A DNA stretch of 64,000 nucleotides from Mycobacterium sp. UM_WGJ (GCF_000455125.1 NZ_AUWR01000002.1:56121-120120), one strand, 5' to 3'; shown: positions 26,872 through 36,052, numbered from the stretch's first letter. The notes: a model not told the origin generated them from the letters alone. Numbers and translations: made by a program.

Positions 26872-29043
26872 TCACAACATGCAGCTGACGCAATTTTCCA
26901 CCTGCGTGCCTTCCAGCGCCATCTGCCGCAGGCGGATGTAGTACAGCGTCTTGATTCCCTTGCGCCAGGCGTAGATCTGCGCCCGGTTGACGTCGCGAGT
27001 GGTCGCGGTGTCCTTGAAGAACAGCGTCAGGCTCAGCCCCTGGTCCACATGCTGGGTGGCCGCGGCGTAGGTGTCGATGATCTTCTCGTAGCCGATCTCG
27101 TAGGCGTCCTGGTAGTACTCCAGGTTGTCGTTGGTCATGTAGGGCGCCGGGTAGTAGACCCGGCCGATCTTGCCTTCCTTGCGGATCTCGACCCGCGCCA
27201 CGATCGGGTGGATCGACGACGTCGAGTGGTTGATGTAGGAGATCGATCCGGTCGGGGGGACGGCCTGCAGGTTCTGGTTGTAGATCCCGTGGGTCTGCAC
27301 CGATTCCTTGAGCCGGCGCCAATCGTCCTGTCCCGGGATCCGGATGCCCGCCTCGGCGAACAGCTCACGCACCCGCTCCGTCTTGGGCTCCCACACCTGC
27401 TCGGTGTACTTGTCGAAGAACTCGCCGGAGGCGTACTTGGAATCCTCAAAGCCCACGAATGACGTACCCCGTTCCAGGGCAAGGCGATTCGACGCGCGCA
27501 GTGCGTGATACAGCACCGTGTAGAAGTAGATGTTGGTGAAGTCGATGCCCTCTTCGGAACCGTAGAAGATCCGCTCCCGGGCCAGGTACCCGTGCAGGTT
27601 CATCTGGCCCAGTCCGATGGCGTGCGACTGGTTGTTGCCCTGCTCGATCGACGGCACCGACCAGATGTGGGTCTGATCCGACACCGCGGTCAGCGCCCGG
27701 ATGGCGACCTCAATGGTCTGGCCGAAGTCGGGCGAGTCCATCGCCTTGGCGATGTTGAGCGAACCCAGGTTGCAGGAGATGTCCTTGCCCACCTTGGAGT
27801 AGGACAGGTCGTCGTTGAACTCCGACGGAGTGGAGACCTGCAGGATCTCCGAGCACAGGTTGGAGTGGGTGATCTTGCCCGCGATGGGGTTAGCCCGATT
27901 GACGGTATCTTCGAACATGACGTACGGGTAACCGGATTCGAACTGCAGCTCGGCCAGGGTCTGGAAGAACTCGCGCGCCTTGATCTTGGTCTTGCGGATC
28001 GCGGCGTTGTCGACCATCTCGTAGTACTTCTCGCTGACGGAGATGTCGGCGAACGGCACCCCGTAGAACTTCTCGACGTCGTAGGGCGAGAACAGGTACA
28101 TGTCCTCGTTCTTCTTCGCCAGCTCGAAGGTGATGTCGGGGATCACCACGCCCAGGCTCAGCGTCTTGATCCGGATCTTCTCGTCGGCGTTCTCCCGCTT
28201 GGTGTCCAGGAAGCGGTAGATGTCGGGGTGGTGGGCATGCAGGTACACCGCACCGGCTCCCTGACGGGCGCCGAGCTGGTTGGCGTAGGAGAACGAGTCC
28301 TCCAGCAGCTTCATGATCGGGATGACCCCGGAAGACTGGTTCTCGATGTTCTTGATCGGGGCGCCATGCTCGCGAATGTTGCTGAGCAGCAATGCCACTC
28401 CACCACCACGCTTGGACAGCTGCAGGGCGGAGTTGATCGATCGGCCGATCGACTCCATGTTGTCTTCGATGCGAAGCAAAAAGCAGCTGACCGCCTCGCC
28501 GCGCTGCTTCTTGCCGGAGTTCAAAAACGTCGGGGTGGCGGGCTGGAAGCGGCCGTCGATGATCTCCTCGACGAGTTGCTCGGCCAGCTTGGTGTCACCG
28601 GCGGCCAGAGTCAGCGCCACCATGCACACCCGGTCCTCGAACCGCTCCAGGTAGCGCTTGCCGTCGAAGGTCTTCAGCGTGTAGGAGGTGTAGTACTTGA
28701 ACGCCCCCAGAAAGGTCGGGAACCGAAACTTCTTGGCGTAGGCCCGATCCAGCAGCGACTTGACGAAGTTGCGCGAGTACTGGTCGAGCACCTCGCGCTC
28801 GTAGTACTCCTTCTGGATCAGGTAGTCGAGCTTCTCGTCCTGATTGTGGAAGAAGACCGTGTTCTGGTTGACGTGCTCCAAGAAGTACTGACGGGCGGCC
28901 AGCACATCCATGTCGAACTGGATCTTGCCGTCGGCGTCATACAGATTGAGCATCGCGTTGAGGGCGTGGAAGTCCAGCTCGCCCACCGGAACGCTGCGGG
29001 TGGTCGGGGTTACCTGCTCTGCAGTTGCAGCGGTTGGTGGCAT
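26872..29043 (-). CDS. nrdE: Class Ib ribonucleotide reductase large (alpha) subunit
   Basis: Catalytic subunit of class Ib ribonucleotide reductase, 723 aa, reducing ribonucleoside diphosphates in complex with NrdF. Family segments include [49 protein letters not shown] with an active-site cysteine, [17 protein letters not shown] and the C-terminal redox pair in ENCVSCML, which is re-reduced by NrdH. ATG 29043 overlaps the end of nrdI by 34 nt, so translation is coupled. Third gene of nrdH-nrdI-nrdE (Rv3051c orthologue); a strong terminator follows. Confidence 0.97.
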   Translation of the reverse strand: MPPTAATAEQVTPTTRSVPVGELDFHALNAMLNLYDADGKIQFDMDVLAARQYFLEHVNQNTVFFHNQDEKLDYLIQKEYYEREVLDQYSRNFVKSLLDRAYAKKFRFPTFLGAFKYYTSYTLKTFDGKRYLERFEDRVCMVALTLAAGDTKLAEQLVEEIIDGRFQPATPTFLNSGKKQRGEAVSCFLLRIEDNMESIGRSINSALQLSKRGGGVALLLSNIREHGAPIKNIENQSSGVIPIMKLLEDSFSYANQLGARQGAGAVYLHAHHPDIYRFLDTKRENADEKIRIKTLSLGVVIPDITFELAKKNEDMYLFSPYDVEKFYGVPFADISVSEKYYEMVDNAAIRKTKIKAREFFQTLAELQFESGYPYVMFEDTVNRANPIAGKITHSNLCSEILQVSTPSEFNDDLSYSKVGKDISCNLGSLNIAKAMDSPDFGQTIEVAIRALTAVSDQTHIWSVPSIEQGNNQSHAIGLGQMNLHGYLARERIFYGSEEGIDFTNIYFYTVLYHALRASNRLALERGTSFVGFEDSKYASGEFFDKYTEQVWEPKTERVRELFAEAGIRIPGQDDWRRLKESVQTHGIYNQNLQAVPPTGSISYINHSTSSIHPIVARVEIRKEGKIGRVYYPAPYMTNDNLEYYQDAYEIGYEKIIDTYAAATQHVDQGLSLTLFFKDTATTRDVNRAQIYAWRKGIKTLYYIRLRQMALEGTQVENCVSCML

Positions 29044-29468
29044 GCTTCGTCCTTCCAGAAATCAGCCAAGCCCGCGCGGACGGCTTGTACGTCCTCGTCG
29101 GTTCCCATCAATTCGAATCGGTACAGGTACGGCACTCCGCACTTGCGGGACACCACGTTGCCCGCGTAGCAGAACTCCGCGCCGAAGTTGGTGTTGCCGG
29201 CCGCGATCACGCCACGCAGTAGCCGCCGGTTGTGTTCGTTGTTCAAAAAAGCGATGACCTGCTTCGGCACGTAGCCGCCCTGGTCCATATCGGGCTGGTG
29301 ACGTCCTCCGCCGTAGGTCGGCAGGACCAATACATAGGGGTGGTCGATCTCGATGCGTCCGTGCAGCGGGATCCGGATCGCCGGCAGGTCGAGCTTCTGC
29401 ACGAAGCGGTGGGTGTTCTCCGACACCGAAGAGAAATACACCAGGCTGCATTCCGACTCCGCAGACAT
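29010..29468 (-). CDS. nrdI: Flavodoxin-like NrdI, class Ib RNR maturation protein
   Basis: A 152-aa FMN protein that supplies the oxidant for assembling the dimanganese tyrosyl-radical cofactor of NrdF. The FMN phosphate loop is [16 protein letters not shown], the second flavin loop VLPTYGGG, and the glycine-rich region [18 protein letters not shown]. Length is normal for the family. Lies 58 nt after nrdH and overlaps nrdE by 34 nt. Confidence 0.95.
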   Translation of the reverse strand: MSAESECSLVYFSSVSENTHRFVQKLDLPAIRIPLHGRIEIDHPYVLVLPTYGGGRHQPDMDQGGYVPKQVIAFLNNEHNRRLLRGVIAAGNTNFGAEFCYAGNVVSRKCGVPYLYRFELMGTDEDVQAVRAGLADFWKDEACHQPLQLQSR

Positions 29469-29526
29469 GGCGACCCCCTTCAGCTCTCAGTCAGACTCCA
29501 CCCGTACCCGACCCGACGTCCGGCCG

Positions 29527-29766
29527 CTACGCGCTCAGCGCGGTCTGCGACAGCGCCTTGATGCGGTCCGGCCGAAACCCCGACCAGTGCTCGTCGCCGG
29601 CGACCACGACCGGGGCCTGCAGGTAGCCCAGCGCCATGACGTAGTCACGGGCGTCGGGGTCCAGCGAGATGTCGACCTTCTCGTAGGCGATGCCCTGTTT
29701 GTCCAACGCCTTGTAGGTGGCGTTGCACTGCACGCACGCGGGCTTGGTGTAGACAGTGATGCTCAT
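29527..29766 (-). CDS. nrdH: Glutaredoxin-like NrdH redoxin
   Basis: A 79-aa thioredoxin-reductase-dependent redoxin that reduces NrdE. The active site is C11-V-Q-C14 near the N-terminus, and WSGFRPDRI near the C-terminus is the conserved NrdH helix motif. ATG 29766 has AGGAGTCTGCCGCC upstream; an open frame runs further but is not conserved-looking. First gene of the nrdHIE operon. A leader of about 170 nt separates it from the predicted promoter and NrdR boxes. Confidence 0.95.
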   Translation of the reverse strand: MSITVYTKPACVQCNATYKALDKQGIAYEKVDISLDPDARDYVMALGYLQAPVVVAGDEHWSGFRPDRIKALSQTALSA

Positions 29767-29826
29767 GGCGGCAGACTCCTCAGCGAATCGTCGACAACGA
29801 ACGGGTGACGGATCGGGCACTACGTT

Positions 29827-29880
29827 TCAGCGGGCCGTCAGGACTTTCCGTTCTCCAGCTCCGCAGCCGTGGCAGAGCAC
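29827..29880 (-). CDS. Possible upstream small ORF in the nrdH leader
   Basis: A 17-codon frame starting GTG 29880 would encode VLCHGCGAGERKVLTAR. The same frame is open upstream to a stop near 29949, reading through RAAATGTYW just before the GTG. The CxxC element and coding-like composition suggest a cysteine-containing leader peptide or small zinc-binding peptide. No convincing ribosome binding site precedes the GTG. Low confidence that it is translated. Confidence 0.25.
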   Translation of the reverse strand: MLCHGCGAGERKVLTAR

Positions 29881-29943
29881 CCAATAGGTGCCGGTTGCCG
29901 CGGCCCGGATAACTGGAAGATCCCGGGCCTGTCGGTCCCCCGA

Positions 29944-29991
29944 ACACTACACCTAGTGGTCATCCCTCGGGGTTAATACTAGATGTTCTGA
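29944..29991 (-). promoter_or_regulatory. Two NrdR-like boxes upstream of nrdHIE, 32 bp apart
   Basis: ACACTACACCTAGTGG (29944-29959) and ATACTAGATGTTCTGA (29976-29991) match the NrdR-box consensus at about 12 and 10 of 16 positions. Their starts are exactly 32 bp apart, the same spacing as at nrdF2. On the minus strand the proximal box contains TAGTGT, a TANNNT -10. Confidence 0.65.
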
Positions 29992-30166
29992 ACGACATTG
30001 TTGAAATTCGCTGGTCGTAAGCTTGCGACGCCATCCGCGTCGGCGTGTCGCATCTCACATTCTGACGTCTTTCTCCTCATAACCGCAGGTTTACCACTCG
30101 GCACCGACACGTGAGCGGGGCAAGCCGCCGACAACCACCGACCAGCAAACCCTTCTGCCGCGCGGG

Positions 30167-30838
30167 TCAGCGCATACCGGCAGGTACCGACTCCGGCGGA
30201 TTCTCGGCATCTACCTGAGCCGGACGCGTGCTGTCCCGCCGCAGACGACCGCCCACGACACCCAGCAACACCGGGACCAGCGAGACTGCGATGACCGCCA
30301 GCAGAACCAGGTCGAGGTGGGCCCGGACGAACCCGATGCCGCCCAGCAGATACCCCAGCAAAGGAACGCCCGCACCCCAGGCCACGGACCCCGCGATGCT
30401 ATAGGCGGTGAAGGTGCGGTGGCGCATTCCAGACGCCCCGGCCAGGACCGGGGTGAGGGCCCGCGCCACCGCCACGAAGCGCGCCAGAAAGACCGTGGCC
30501 TTGCCGTGGACGGCGAAGTAGCGCTGGGCCCGTTCCACCTGTCGATGGCCGAGCCGTCGGGCCGCCCGCGTCTCCAGGACCGCCGGTCCCGCCTTGGCAC
30601 CGAGGAGATAGCCGCACTGGTCGCCGGCGATCGAGGCGGCCGGCACGCTCAGGACCAGCAGCCAGATCGGAACCGCCGGGTGAACTTGAGCGGCCAGCAC
30701 TCCCGCGGTGAACAGCAGCGAGTCGCCGGGCAGGAAGAAACCCACCAAGAGGCCTGTCTCGACGAACACGACCGCCAGCACACCCAACAGACCGAACGTG
30801 GCGATCAAGGTGTCGGGGTTGGTAGTAATTCCGGTCAT
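30167..30838 (-). CDS. DedA-family membrane protein
   Basis: A 223-aa integral membrane protein of the DedA/VTT family, implicated in lipid (undecaprenyl-phosphate or phospholipid) flipping. Family signatures are FVETGLLVGFFLPGDSLLFTAG near residue 26 and the conserved FLARFVAVARALTPVLAGASGM, which carries the essential arginines. Five or six membrane segments are visible. It starts at ATG 30838 and is divergent from the response regulator gene (82-bp gap). Confidence 0.9.
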   Translation of the reverse strand: MTGITTNPDTLIATFGLLGVLAVVFVETGLLVGFFLPGDSLLFTAGVLAAQVHPAVPIWLLVLSVPAASIAGDQCGYLLGAKAGPAVLETRAARRLGHRQVERAQRYFAVHGKATVFLARFVAVARALTPVLAGASGMRHRTFTAYSIAGSVAWGAGVPLLGYLLGGIGFVRAHLDLVLLAVIAVSLVPVLLGVVGGRLRRDSTRPAQVDAENPPESVPAGMR

Positions 30839-30919
30839 GGCCCCAGCTTGTCCGCGAGGCGCTGTGGGACCGCTGAGAAGGCAGCTGGTCACGTGGTCGA
30901 CCTCTGCTGTACTGGTGTC

Positions 30920-31600
30920 GTGCGGATATTGCTGGTCGAAGACGAGGCGCGACTGGCTGAGACCGTGCGTCGCGGACTGGCGGCCGAGGGCTTCGTCGTC
31001 GATGTCGAACACGACGGTGCAGAGGGCCTGGCCGCCGCCACCACCGGCGACTACGACGTAGTGGTGCTGGACATCATGTTGCCCGGCCTCAGCGGCTACC
31101 AGGTGGTCCGCGAGCTGCGGGCGCAGCAGGTGTGGACGCCGGTGCTGATGTTGTCGGCCAAGGACGGCGAGTACGACATGGCCGATGCCTTCGACATCGG
31201 CGCCGACGACTATCTGACCAAGCCGTTCTCGTTCGTCGTCCTGGTGGCGCGGCTGCGCGCATTGCTGCGCCGAGGCGCCCCGGCACGTCCGACATTGCTG
31301 ACCGCGGGCACCCTGTCGCTGGATCCGGCGCGTCGCCGGGTGGCCCGCGGCGACACGGTGATCATGTTGACGCCGCGAGAATTCGGTCTGCTGCAGTTCT
31401 TGATGCGACACCAGGATGACGTCGTCACCAAGGCCGACATCTTGCGATCGGTATGGGACACGCACTACACCGGCGACGAGAACGTCGTCGAGGTCTACAT
31501 CGGGTATCTGCGGCGCAAGATCGACGCACCGTTCGGGCTCGCCACCATCGAGACGGTGCGCGGCGCCGGTTACCGGCTGCGCTCGGACCTCGACTCTTGA
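30920..31600 (+). CDS. OmpR-family response regulator
   Basis: A 226-aa two-component response regulator. The receiver domain has the acidic pair Glu7-Asp8, phospho-acceptor Asp51 in VVLDIMLPG, the Thr/Ser switch in LMLSAKD and the Lys in TKPF. The C-terminal winged helix (LTPREFGLLQFLMRH ... DENVVEVYIGYLRRKI ... VRGAGYRL) is OmpR/PhoB type. GTG 30920 gives the canonical VRILLVEDE start. Its presumed cognate kinase gene lies immediately downstream but on the opposite strand, with the 3' ends overlapping by 31 nt. Confidence 0.93.
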   Translation: MRILLVEDEARLAETVRRGLAAEGFVVDVEHDGAEGLAAATTGDYDVVVLDIMLPGLSGYQVVRELRAQQVWTPVLMLSAKDGEYDMADAFDIGADDYLTKPFSFVVLVARLRALLRRGAPARPTLLTAGTLSLDPARRRVARGDTVIMLTPREFGLLQFLMRHQDDVVTKADILRSVWDTHYTGDENVVEVYIGYLRRKIDAPFGLATIETVRGAGYRLRSDLDS

Positions 31601-33003
31601 TCGGGGAAACCCCGCTGCGGCAGTGAGACGGTGAACACCGCACCACCGGCGGCAGCATCGTCCACGGCAACGGTTCCGCGGTGGGCACGCACCACCTCTG
31701 CGACGATCGCCAGGCCGAGTCCGGTGCCACCCGAGGTCCGGGCACGGGCCGCGTCGAGCCGGACGAACCGTTCGAAGATCCGGCTCCGGTCGCCCACCGG
31801 GATCCCCGGGCCGTCGTCGGCAATCGTGATGACCACGCCGTCGGAGGCCGGACGGCAGCTCAGCGTCACCGTGCTGCACGCGTACCGTGCCGCGTTGTCG
31901 ACCAGGTTGCGAATCACGCGGGTCAGGGCGGCGCGGTCGCCGGTGACCCGGCAGGCCCGGATATCGGTCACGACGCTGACCGACCCGCTGCCGTCGAGTC
32001 GGTTCGCTTCGGCCACCATCAGGTCGTCGACGTCGACGTCCTCCCCGCGCAATCCCAGTGCCCCTTCGTCGGAGCGGGCCAGCAGCAACAGGTCCTCGAG
32101 AAGTCGGCTCATCCGGTGTGACTCCGGAAGCAGCGATTCGTCGATCAGTGCCCGGTCCATCAGCTCGGGCCGGGCACTGGCCAGCTCCAGCGCGGTGGTG
32201 ATCGTGGCCAGCGGACTGCGCAGTTCATGCGAGACATCGCTGACCAGACGCAGCTGCGCGGCCCTGCCGTGTTCCAGGCGAGACAGCATGGCGTTCATCG
32301 TCGTCGCCAGTTCGGCGATCTCGTCATGAGTTCGGGGAACCGGCACCCGCTCGGTCAGATCGGCGCTCGAGATCGTCGCCACCCGGGTGCGGATCGCTTC
32401 CACGGGCCGTAGCGCGGCGCCGACCAGGCGGAAGGTCCCCGCCGCCACCAGCGCGATCAGAATCGGTGCACCCACCGCCAGCAGCACACCCACCACGGTC
32501 ACGATCTCCTCGACCGGTTCACGGTCCACCCCCACCAGCACGGTGACGGGTGCTCCGTCGGCGGCAGCACCGCGAGCCGAGACCCAATACTCTTCGCCGG
32601 TAGCGGATTCGACGCGGCCGACATAGCGCGCTTGACCGTCGGCGAGGGCTACCGCGGCCAGCGGCGATCGGGGCGCGCCGTTGGAGGCGGCCCGGACGGC
32701 GCCCGACGCGCCGACGACCTGCACGACGGCGATGTGCCCATCGGTGGCCAATAACGCCGACTCCATGTCGTCGAGGTCACCGGAGCGCAGCTGGGCGGCG
32801 ATGTGTTCGGCACGCAGGCCGGCCGCGCTCTCGGCGGTCGATTCCAGCGACCGATACAGCACCAATAGCAGCAGCCCGCCCGCGATGGCGAGGCAGACGG
32901 TCATCACCGCGGCGGCGGCAAGCGCCGATCGGGTCCGAACACCGCTGTACAGCGAGCGAACCCGCTTGATGGCGGCCCGCATCCGGTGCGTGTTGCCTCT
33001 CAC
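31570..33003 (-). CDS. Two-component sensor histidine kinase
   Basis: A 477-aa membrane kinase. Two membrane helices (residues about 27-50 and 165-190) flank an extracytoplasmic sensor region. A HAMP segment follows (RPVEAIRTRVATISSADLTERV), then the H-box SDVSHELRSPLATI with the phosphorylated histidine, an N-box (RVIRNLVDNAARYA), and ATP-lid motifs DDGPGIP and GGTGLGLAIV. The open frame begins at 33003 (MRGNTHRM); the internal ATG eight codons in is another option. Convergent overlap with the response regulator is unusual, since such pairs are normally in one operon. Confidence 0.92.
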   Translation of the reverse strand: MRGNTHRMRAAIKRVRSLYSGVRTRSALAAAAVMTVCLAIAGGLLLLVLYRSLESTAESAAGLRAEHIAAQLRSGDLDDMESALLATDGHIAVVQVVGASGAVRAASNGAPRSPLAAVALADGQARYVGRVESATGEEYWVSARGAAADGAPVTVLVGVDREPVEEIVTVVGVLLAVGAPILIALVAAGTFRLVGAALRPVEAIRTRVATISSADLTERVPVPRTHDEIAELATTMNAMLSRLEHGRAAQLRLVSDVSHELRSPLATITTALELASARPELMDRALIDESLLPESHRMSRLLEDLLLLARSDEGALGLRGEDVDVDDLMVAEANRLDGSGSVSVVTDIRACRVTGDRAALTRVIRNLVDNAARYACSTVTLSCRPASDGVVITIADDGPGIPVGDRSRIFERFVRLDAARARTSGGTGLGLAIVAEVVRAHRGTVAVDDAAAGGAVFTVSLPQRGFPDQESRSERSR

Positions 33004-33122
33004 CCCGCCTCCCGGTTCATCGCATATCGACCCAGCATGCCCGTCATCGTCGCCCGCCGCGGCTGTGATGGCACTGAGGCCGCGGGCTTGCTCATGACGC
33101 CCATCCCGTCGCAGGCACCCGC

Positions 33123-33136
33123 TAACGTCCCGGGCA
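33123..33136 (+). promoter_or_regulatory. Putative -10 of leaderless AAA ATPase transcript
   Basis: TAACGT (33123-33128) followed by 7 nt and ATG at 33136. Confidence 0.45.
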
Positions 33137-34314
33137 TGCTGTCGACGCTGGCCGTACGGGGTTACCGCTCGCTGCGCGAGCTGGTGCTGCCGTTGAGTCC
33201 TCTCACGGTCGTGACCGGGGCCAACGGCACCGGCAAGTCGTCGCTGTACCGGGCGTTACGACTGTTGGCCGACTGCGGGCGCGGGGAGGTGATCGGCTCG
33301 CTGGCCCGCGAGGGCGGCCTGGAGTCGGTGCTGTGGGCCGGCCCCGAACAGCTCGGCGAGGCGCGCCGCAGCGGCGCCGCCGAGGGCAGCGTGCGCACTC
33401 GGCCGGTCTCGCTGGAGATGGGTTTCGCCTCTGACGATTTCGGCTACCTGGTCGATCTGGGATTGCCGCAGTCCCCCGGTGTCAACTCGGCGTTCGCTCA
33501 CGATCCGGAGATCAAGCGGGAAGTGATCTTCGCCGGGCCGGTACCGCGGCGCGGCGCCACGTTGGTGAGCCGCACCCGGGCTTTCGCGCAGGCCAGCGTC
33601 GACGCCGGCGTCGAGGAACTGTCCCGGACGCTGCCGAGCTATCGGAGCGTGCTTGCCGAATTCGCCCACCCCGGTGCCCATCCGGAGCTGGCCGCGGTCC
33701 GCGACCGGCTGCGCGACTGGCGCTTCTACGACGGCTTCCGGGTGGATGCCGACGCACCGGTGCGACGGCCCCAGGTCGGTACACGCACGCCGGTACTCGC
33801 CGGCGACGGCGTCGACCTGGCCGCGGCGGTGCAGACCATCATCGAGTCCGGCGATGACGAGCTGGACCGTGCGGTCGCAGCCGCATTCGACGGGGCGACG
33901 CTGTCGGTCAGCGCGCACGACGGCATGTTCGATCTGCAGCTGCGCCAGCGGGGCATGCTGCGCCCGTTGCGTGCCGCCGAACTGTCCGACGGCACCCTGC
34001 GCTTCCTGTTGTGGGCCGCCGCTCTGCTGAGCCCGCAGCCACCGTCGCTGATGGTTCTCAACGAGCCGGAGACGTCACTGCATCCCGACTTGGTGGCGCC
34101 GCTGACCGAGCTCATCAGGGCCGCTGCCCCCCGAACCCAGCTCGTGGTGGTCACCCACACGCGCACCATGCCCGAACTGCTCGCCGCCGTGCCGGTTGCC
34201 GAAGCCGACGGCGACGACGCCGCGGAGATCGAGGTCTACAAGGACTTCGGCGAGACGCGGGTCGCCGGCCTGGGCCTGCTCAACACCCCGCCGTGGGACT
34301 GGGGCAGCCGTTGA
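33136..34314 (+). CDS. AAA/RecF-SMC-like ATPase (AAA_21 type)
   Basis: A 392-aa soluble ATPase with an ABC/SMC-type head. Walker A is GANGTGKSS near residue 29, the signature-like LSDGTLRFLLWAAALL comes late, and Walker B reads LMVLNEPETSLHP, with Asn309 where aspartate is usual. The Glu after it is kept. Stand-alone proteins of this type lack the long coiled coil of SMC and appear in repair, defence or unknown roles; no partner nuclease (for example an OLD or Gabija-type gene) is adjacent. ATG 33136 follows a TAACGT -10 by 7 nt. Confidence 0.82.
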   Translation: MLSTLAVRGYRSLRELVLPLSPLTVVTGANGTGKSSLYRALRLLADCGRGEVIGSLAREGGLESVLWAGPEQLGEARRSGAAEGSVRTRPVSLEMGFASDDFGYLVDLGLPQSPGVNSAFAHDPEIKREVIFAGPVPRRGATLVSRTRAFAQASVDAGVEELSRTLPSYRSVLAEFAHPGAHPELAAVRDRLRDWRFYDGFRVDADAPVRRPQVGTRTPVLAGDGVDLAAAVQTIIESGDDELDRAVAAAFDGATLSVSAHDGMFDLQLRQRGMLRPLRAAELSDGTLRFLLWAAALLSPQPPSLMVLNEPETSLHPDLVAPLTELIRAAAPRTQLVVVTHTRTMPELLAAVPVAEADGDDAAEIEVYKDFGETRVAGLGLLNTPPWDWGSR

Positions 34315-34327
34315 GTGGTGTGGCGGC

Positions 34328-35203
34328 TCAGGAGCCGGGCAGCGACGCCTGCGAGGGGCGCAGCGCCCGGCTGAACAGCACGTTGGCCTGACGCATGGCC
34401 ACGCTGTAGGGCAGCCAGGCCAGCCGCTTGAACGCGTACAGCGCCCGGATGTCACCGGAGGTGTAGACCAGGTAGCGGTTGCGCGCCACCCCGGCCAGGA
34501 TCTTGTCGGCGGCCTTCTCCGGGGAGACGGCATGGCCGGCGAACCGGCCCACCCATTTCTCCACCTGCGGGTCCTCGCGGTCCACACCGGCGATCTCGAC
34601 GGTGTGCACCAGCCCGGTCTTGACCGCACCGGGAACCACCACCGACACCCCGATCTTGTGCCGAGCCAGGTCGAAGCGCAGCACCTCGGACACGCCGCGC
34701 AGGCCGTACTTGCTGGCGGAATAGGCCGCGTGCCAGGGCAGGGCGACGATTCCGGCTGCCGAGGACACATTCACCAGGTGCCCGCCGCGGCCGGCGGCCA
34801 GCATCGGCGGAATGAAGCTCTCGATGACGTGGATCGGGCCCATGAGGTTGATGTCGACCAGCTTCCGCCACTGTTCATGGCTGAGGCGGTCGACGGTCCC
34901 CCACGCCGAGATACCGGCGATGTTCATCACGACGTCCATGGGCTCATGGCGCGCATGGATTTCGGCGGCGAACGCGGCGACCTCGTCGTAGTCAGCGATG
35001 TTGAGGGCCCGATGCTCGGGTACCAACGCACCCAAGGCGCGCGCATCGGCCACAGTTTCGGCCAAACCTTCGGCGTTGCGGTCGGTCAGGTACAGCTCGG
35101 CACCGAACTCAGCCAGCCGCAACGCGGTAGCCCGTCCGATCCCGCTCGCCGCTCCGGTGATGAAGCACCGCTTGCCCCGGTAGTACTGCGCTACGCGTGT
35201 CAT
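34328..35203 (-). CDS. Short-chain dehydrogenase/reductase (Rv3057c-like)
   Basis: A 291-aa SDR. The cofactor motif is FITGAASGIGRATALRLA, then MNIAGIS (the NAG motif variant) and active-site YSASK with the upstream serine in VNVSSAAGIV. The acidic residue after beta-2 (LYLTDRNAEG) favours NAD(H). ATG 35203 is chosen because the SDR fold starts directly after it; the frame stays open to 35473 but that part is not SDR-like. Order SDR-TetR-cyp136 equals Rv3057c-Rv3058c-Rv3059, so a role in the same pathway as the P450s is likely. Confidence 0.9.
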   Translation of the reverse strand: MTRVAQYYRGKRCFITGAASGIGRATALRLAEFGAELYLTDRNAEGLAETVADARALGALVPEHRALNIADYDEVAAFAAEIHARHEPMDVVMNIAGISAWGTVDRLSHEQWRKLVDINLMGPIHVIESFIPPMLAAGRGGHLVNVSSAAGIVALPWHAAYSASKYGLRGVSEVLRFDLARHKIGVSVVVPGAVKTGLVHTVEIAGVDREDPQVEKWVGRFAGHAVSPEKAADKILAGVARNRYLVYTSGDIRALYAFKRLAWLPYSVAMRQANVLFSRALRPSQASLPGS

Positions 35204-35285
35204 GGGTGCAGACGATACCGGCGGTACCGCGCACCGCTGATGCAATCCCCAATCAAGCCGATCGCGCCACCCGGTGACTCGCCGG

Positions 35286-35936
35286 CTAGCTGTTGCGACC
35301 GCCCCACAGCGCGGTGCGCCACAACGCCTCGAGCACCTGCACGCCACGACCCACATCACCAGCGGGCCCCACGAAAGCGCCGTCTCCGGAAAGCATGTAG
35401 GCGGTGGTCGCGCCCAGGGTCCGCACCAGCGCGGGGACGTCGTCGCTGATCGGGTTCGCGGTCCCCGCGGCAATCTCGTCGTTGACCACGGCGACGATCT
35501 GGTCGATCACCGCGTCGATCTGGGCGTCGAGCAGCTCCCGGATCTCGGCGTCACTGTTGCGCGCCAAGTTGCACGCCGACATCACCGGATCGTTGTGGGC
35601 GTAGACCGCAGCCGCGCTACCCACCATGCGCTGGGCGAATGCCTCCGTCGATTCGTCGGCGCCGCGCGGCGCGAAATAGTGCGTCAGTTCTTCGAGCTCG
35701 TGCGTGGCCTCGGCCAGGATGTGGGCGAGCACAGCGTATTTGGAGTCGAAGTAGAAATAGAACCCCGAGCGGGCCACCCCTGCCCGGTCGCTGATGGTGC
35801 TGACCGACAGTTCCGCGAAGGGCTTTTCCTCCAGCAGCTCCCGCACCGCCTGAACAATCGCCTGGCGTTGCTTGTCGCCCCGGCGCACGGGCAGATCGTC
35901 GGGAGACCGCCCGCCTGCGCTGTCCTCAGTGTTCAC
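35286..35936 (-). CDS. TetR-family regulator next to cyp136 (Rv3058c-like)
   Basis: A 216-aa TetR regulator: HTH at residues about 25-70 (AIVQAVRELLEEKPFAELSVSTISDRAG ... SGFYFYFDSKYAVL), then a helical ligand pocket. GTG 35936 has AAGG at a proper distance; the frame is open to GTG 35954. It is divergent from cyp136, and a nearly perfect 26-bp palindrome lies 31-56 bp upstream of its start. A second, shorter copy of that palindrome lies before the second cyp136, so it probably controls both P450s and itself. Confidence 0.9.
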   Translation of the reverse strand: MNTEDSAGGRSPDDLPVRRGDKQRQAIVQAVRELLEEKPFAELSVSTISDRAGVARSGFYFYFDSKYAVLAHILAEATHELEELTHYFAPRGADESTEAFAQRMVGSAAAVYAHNDPVMSACNLARNSDAEIRELLDAQIDAVIDQIVAVVNDEIAAGTANPISDDVPALVRTLGATTAYMLSGDGAFVGPAGDVGRGVQVLEALWRTALWGGRNS

Positions 35937-35966
35937 CTTTGCACCTTGCACCACGCCGGGCTGGAT

Positions 35967-35992
35967 TCAAACTTGACAGGCGTCAAATTTGA
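35967..35992. promoter_or_regulatory. TetR-type operator before the first cyp136
   Basis: TCAAA-c-TTGAC-aggc-GTCAA-a-TTTGA is a 26-bp inverted repeat with one mismatched pair. The inner TTGACA (35973-35978) could be the -35 of the cyp136 promoter, so binding would occlude it. Confidence 0.65.
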
Positions 35993-36052
35993 TCCAAGTA
36001 TTAGTGACCAAGTGACGGCTACCACAGCCTATCGGGCCGCTAAGGAGCGTTC

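Larger units (their letters stand above)
29767..30166. other. 400-bp intergenic region upstream of nrdH
   Basis: Holds the predicted nrdH leader (29767-29937), a possible 17-codon upstream reading frame (29827-29880, minus) and two NrdR-like boxes (29944-29991). From about 29992 to 30166 I see no gene or clear signal; it is less GC-rich than the surrounding coding DNA. Confidence 0.6.
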
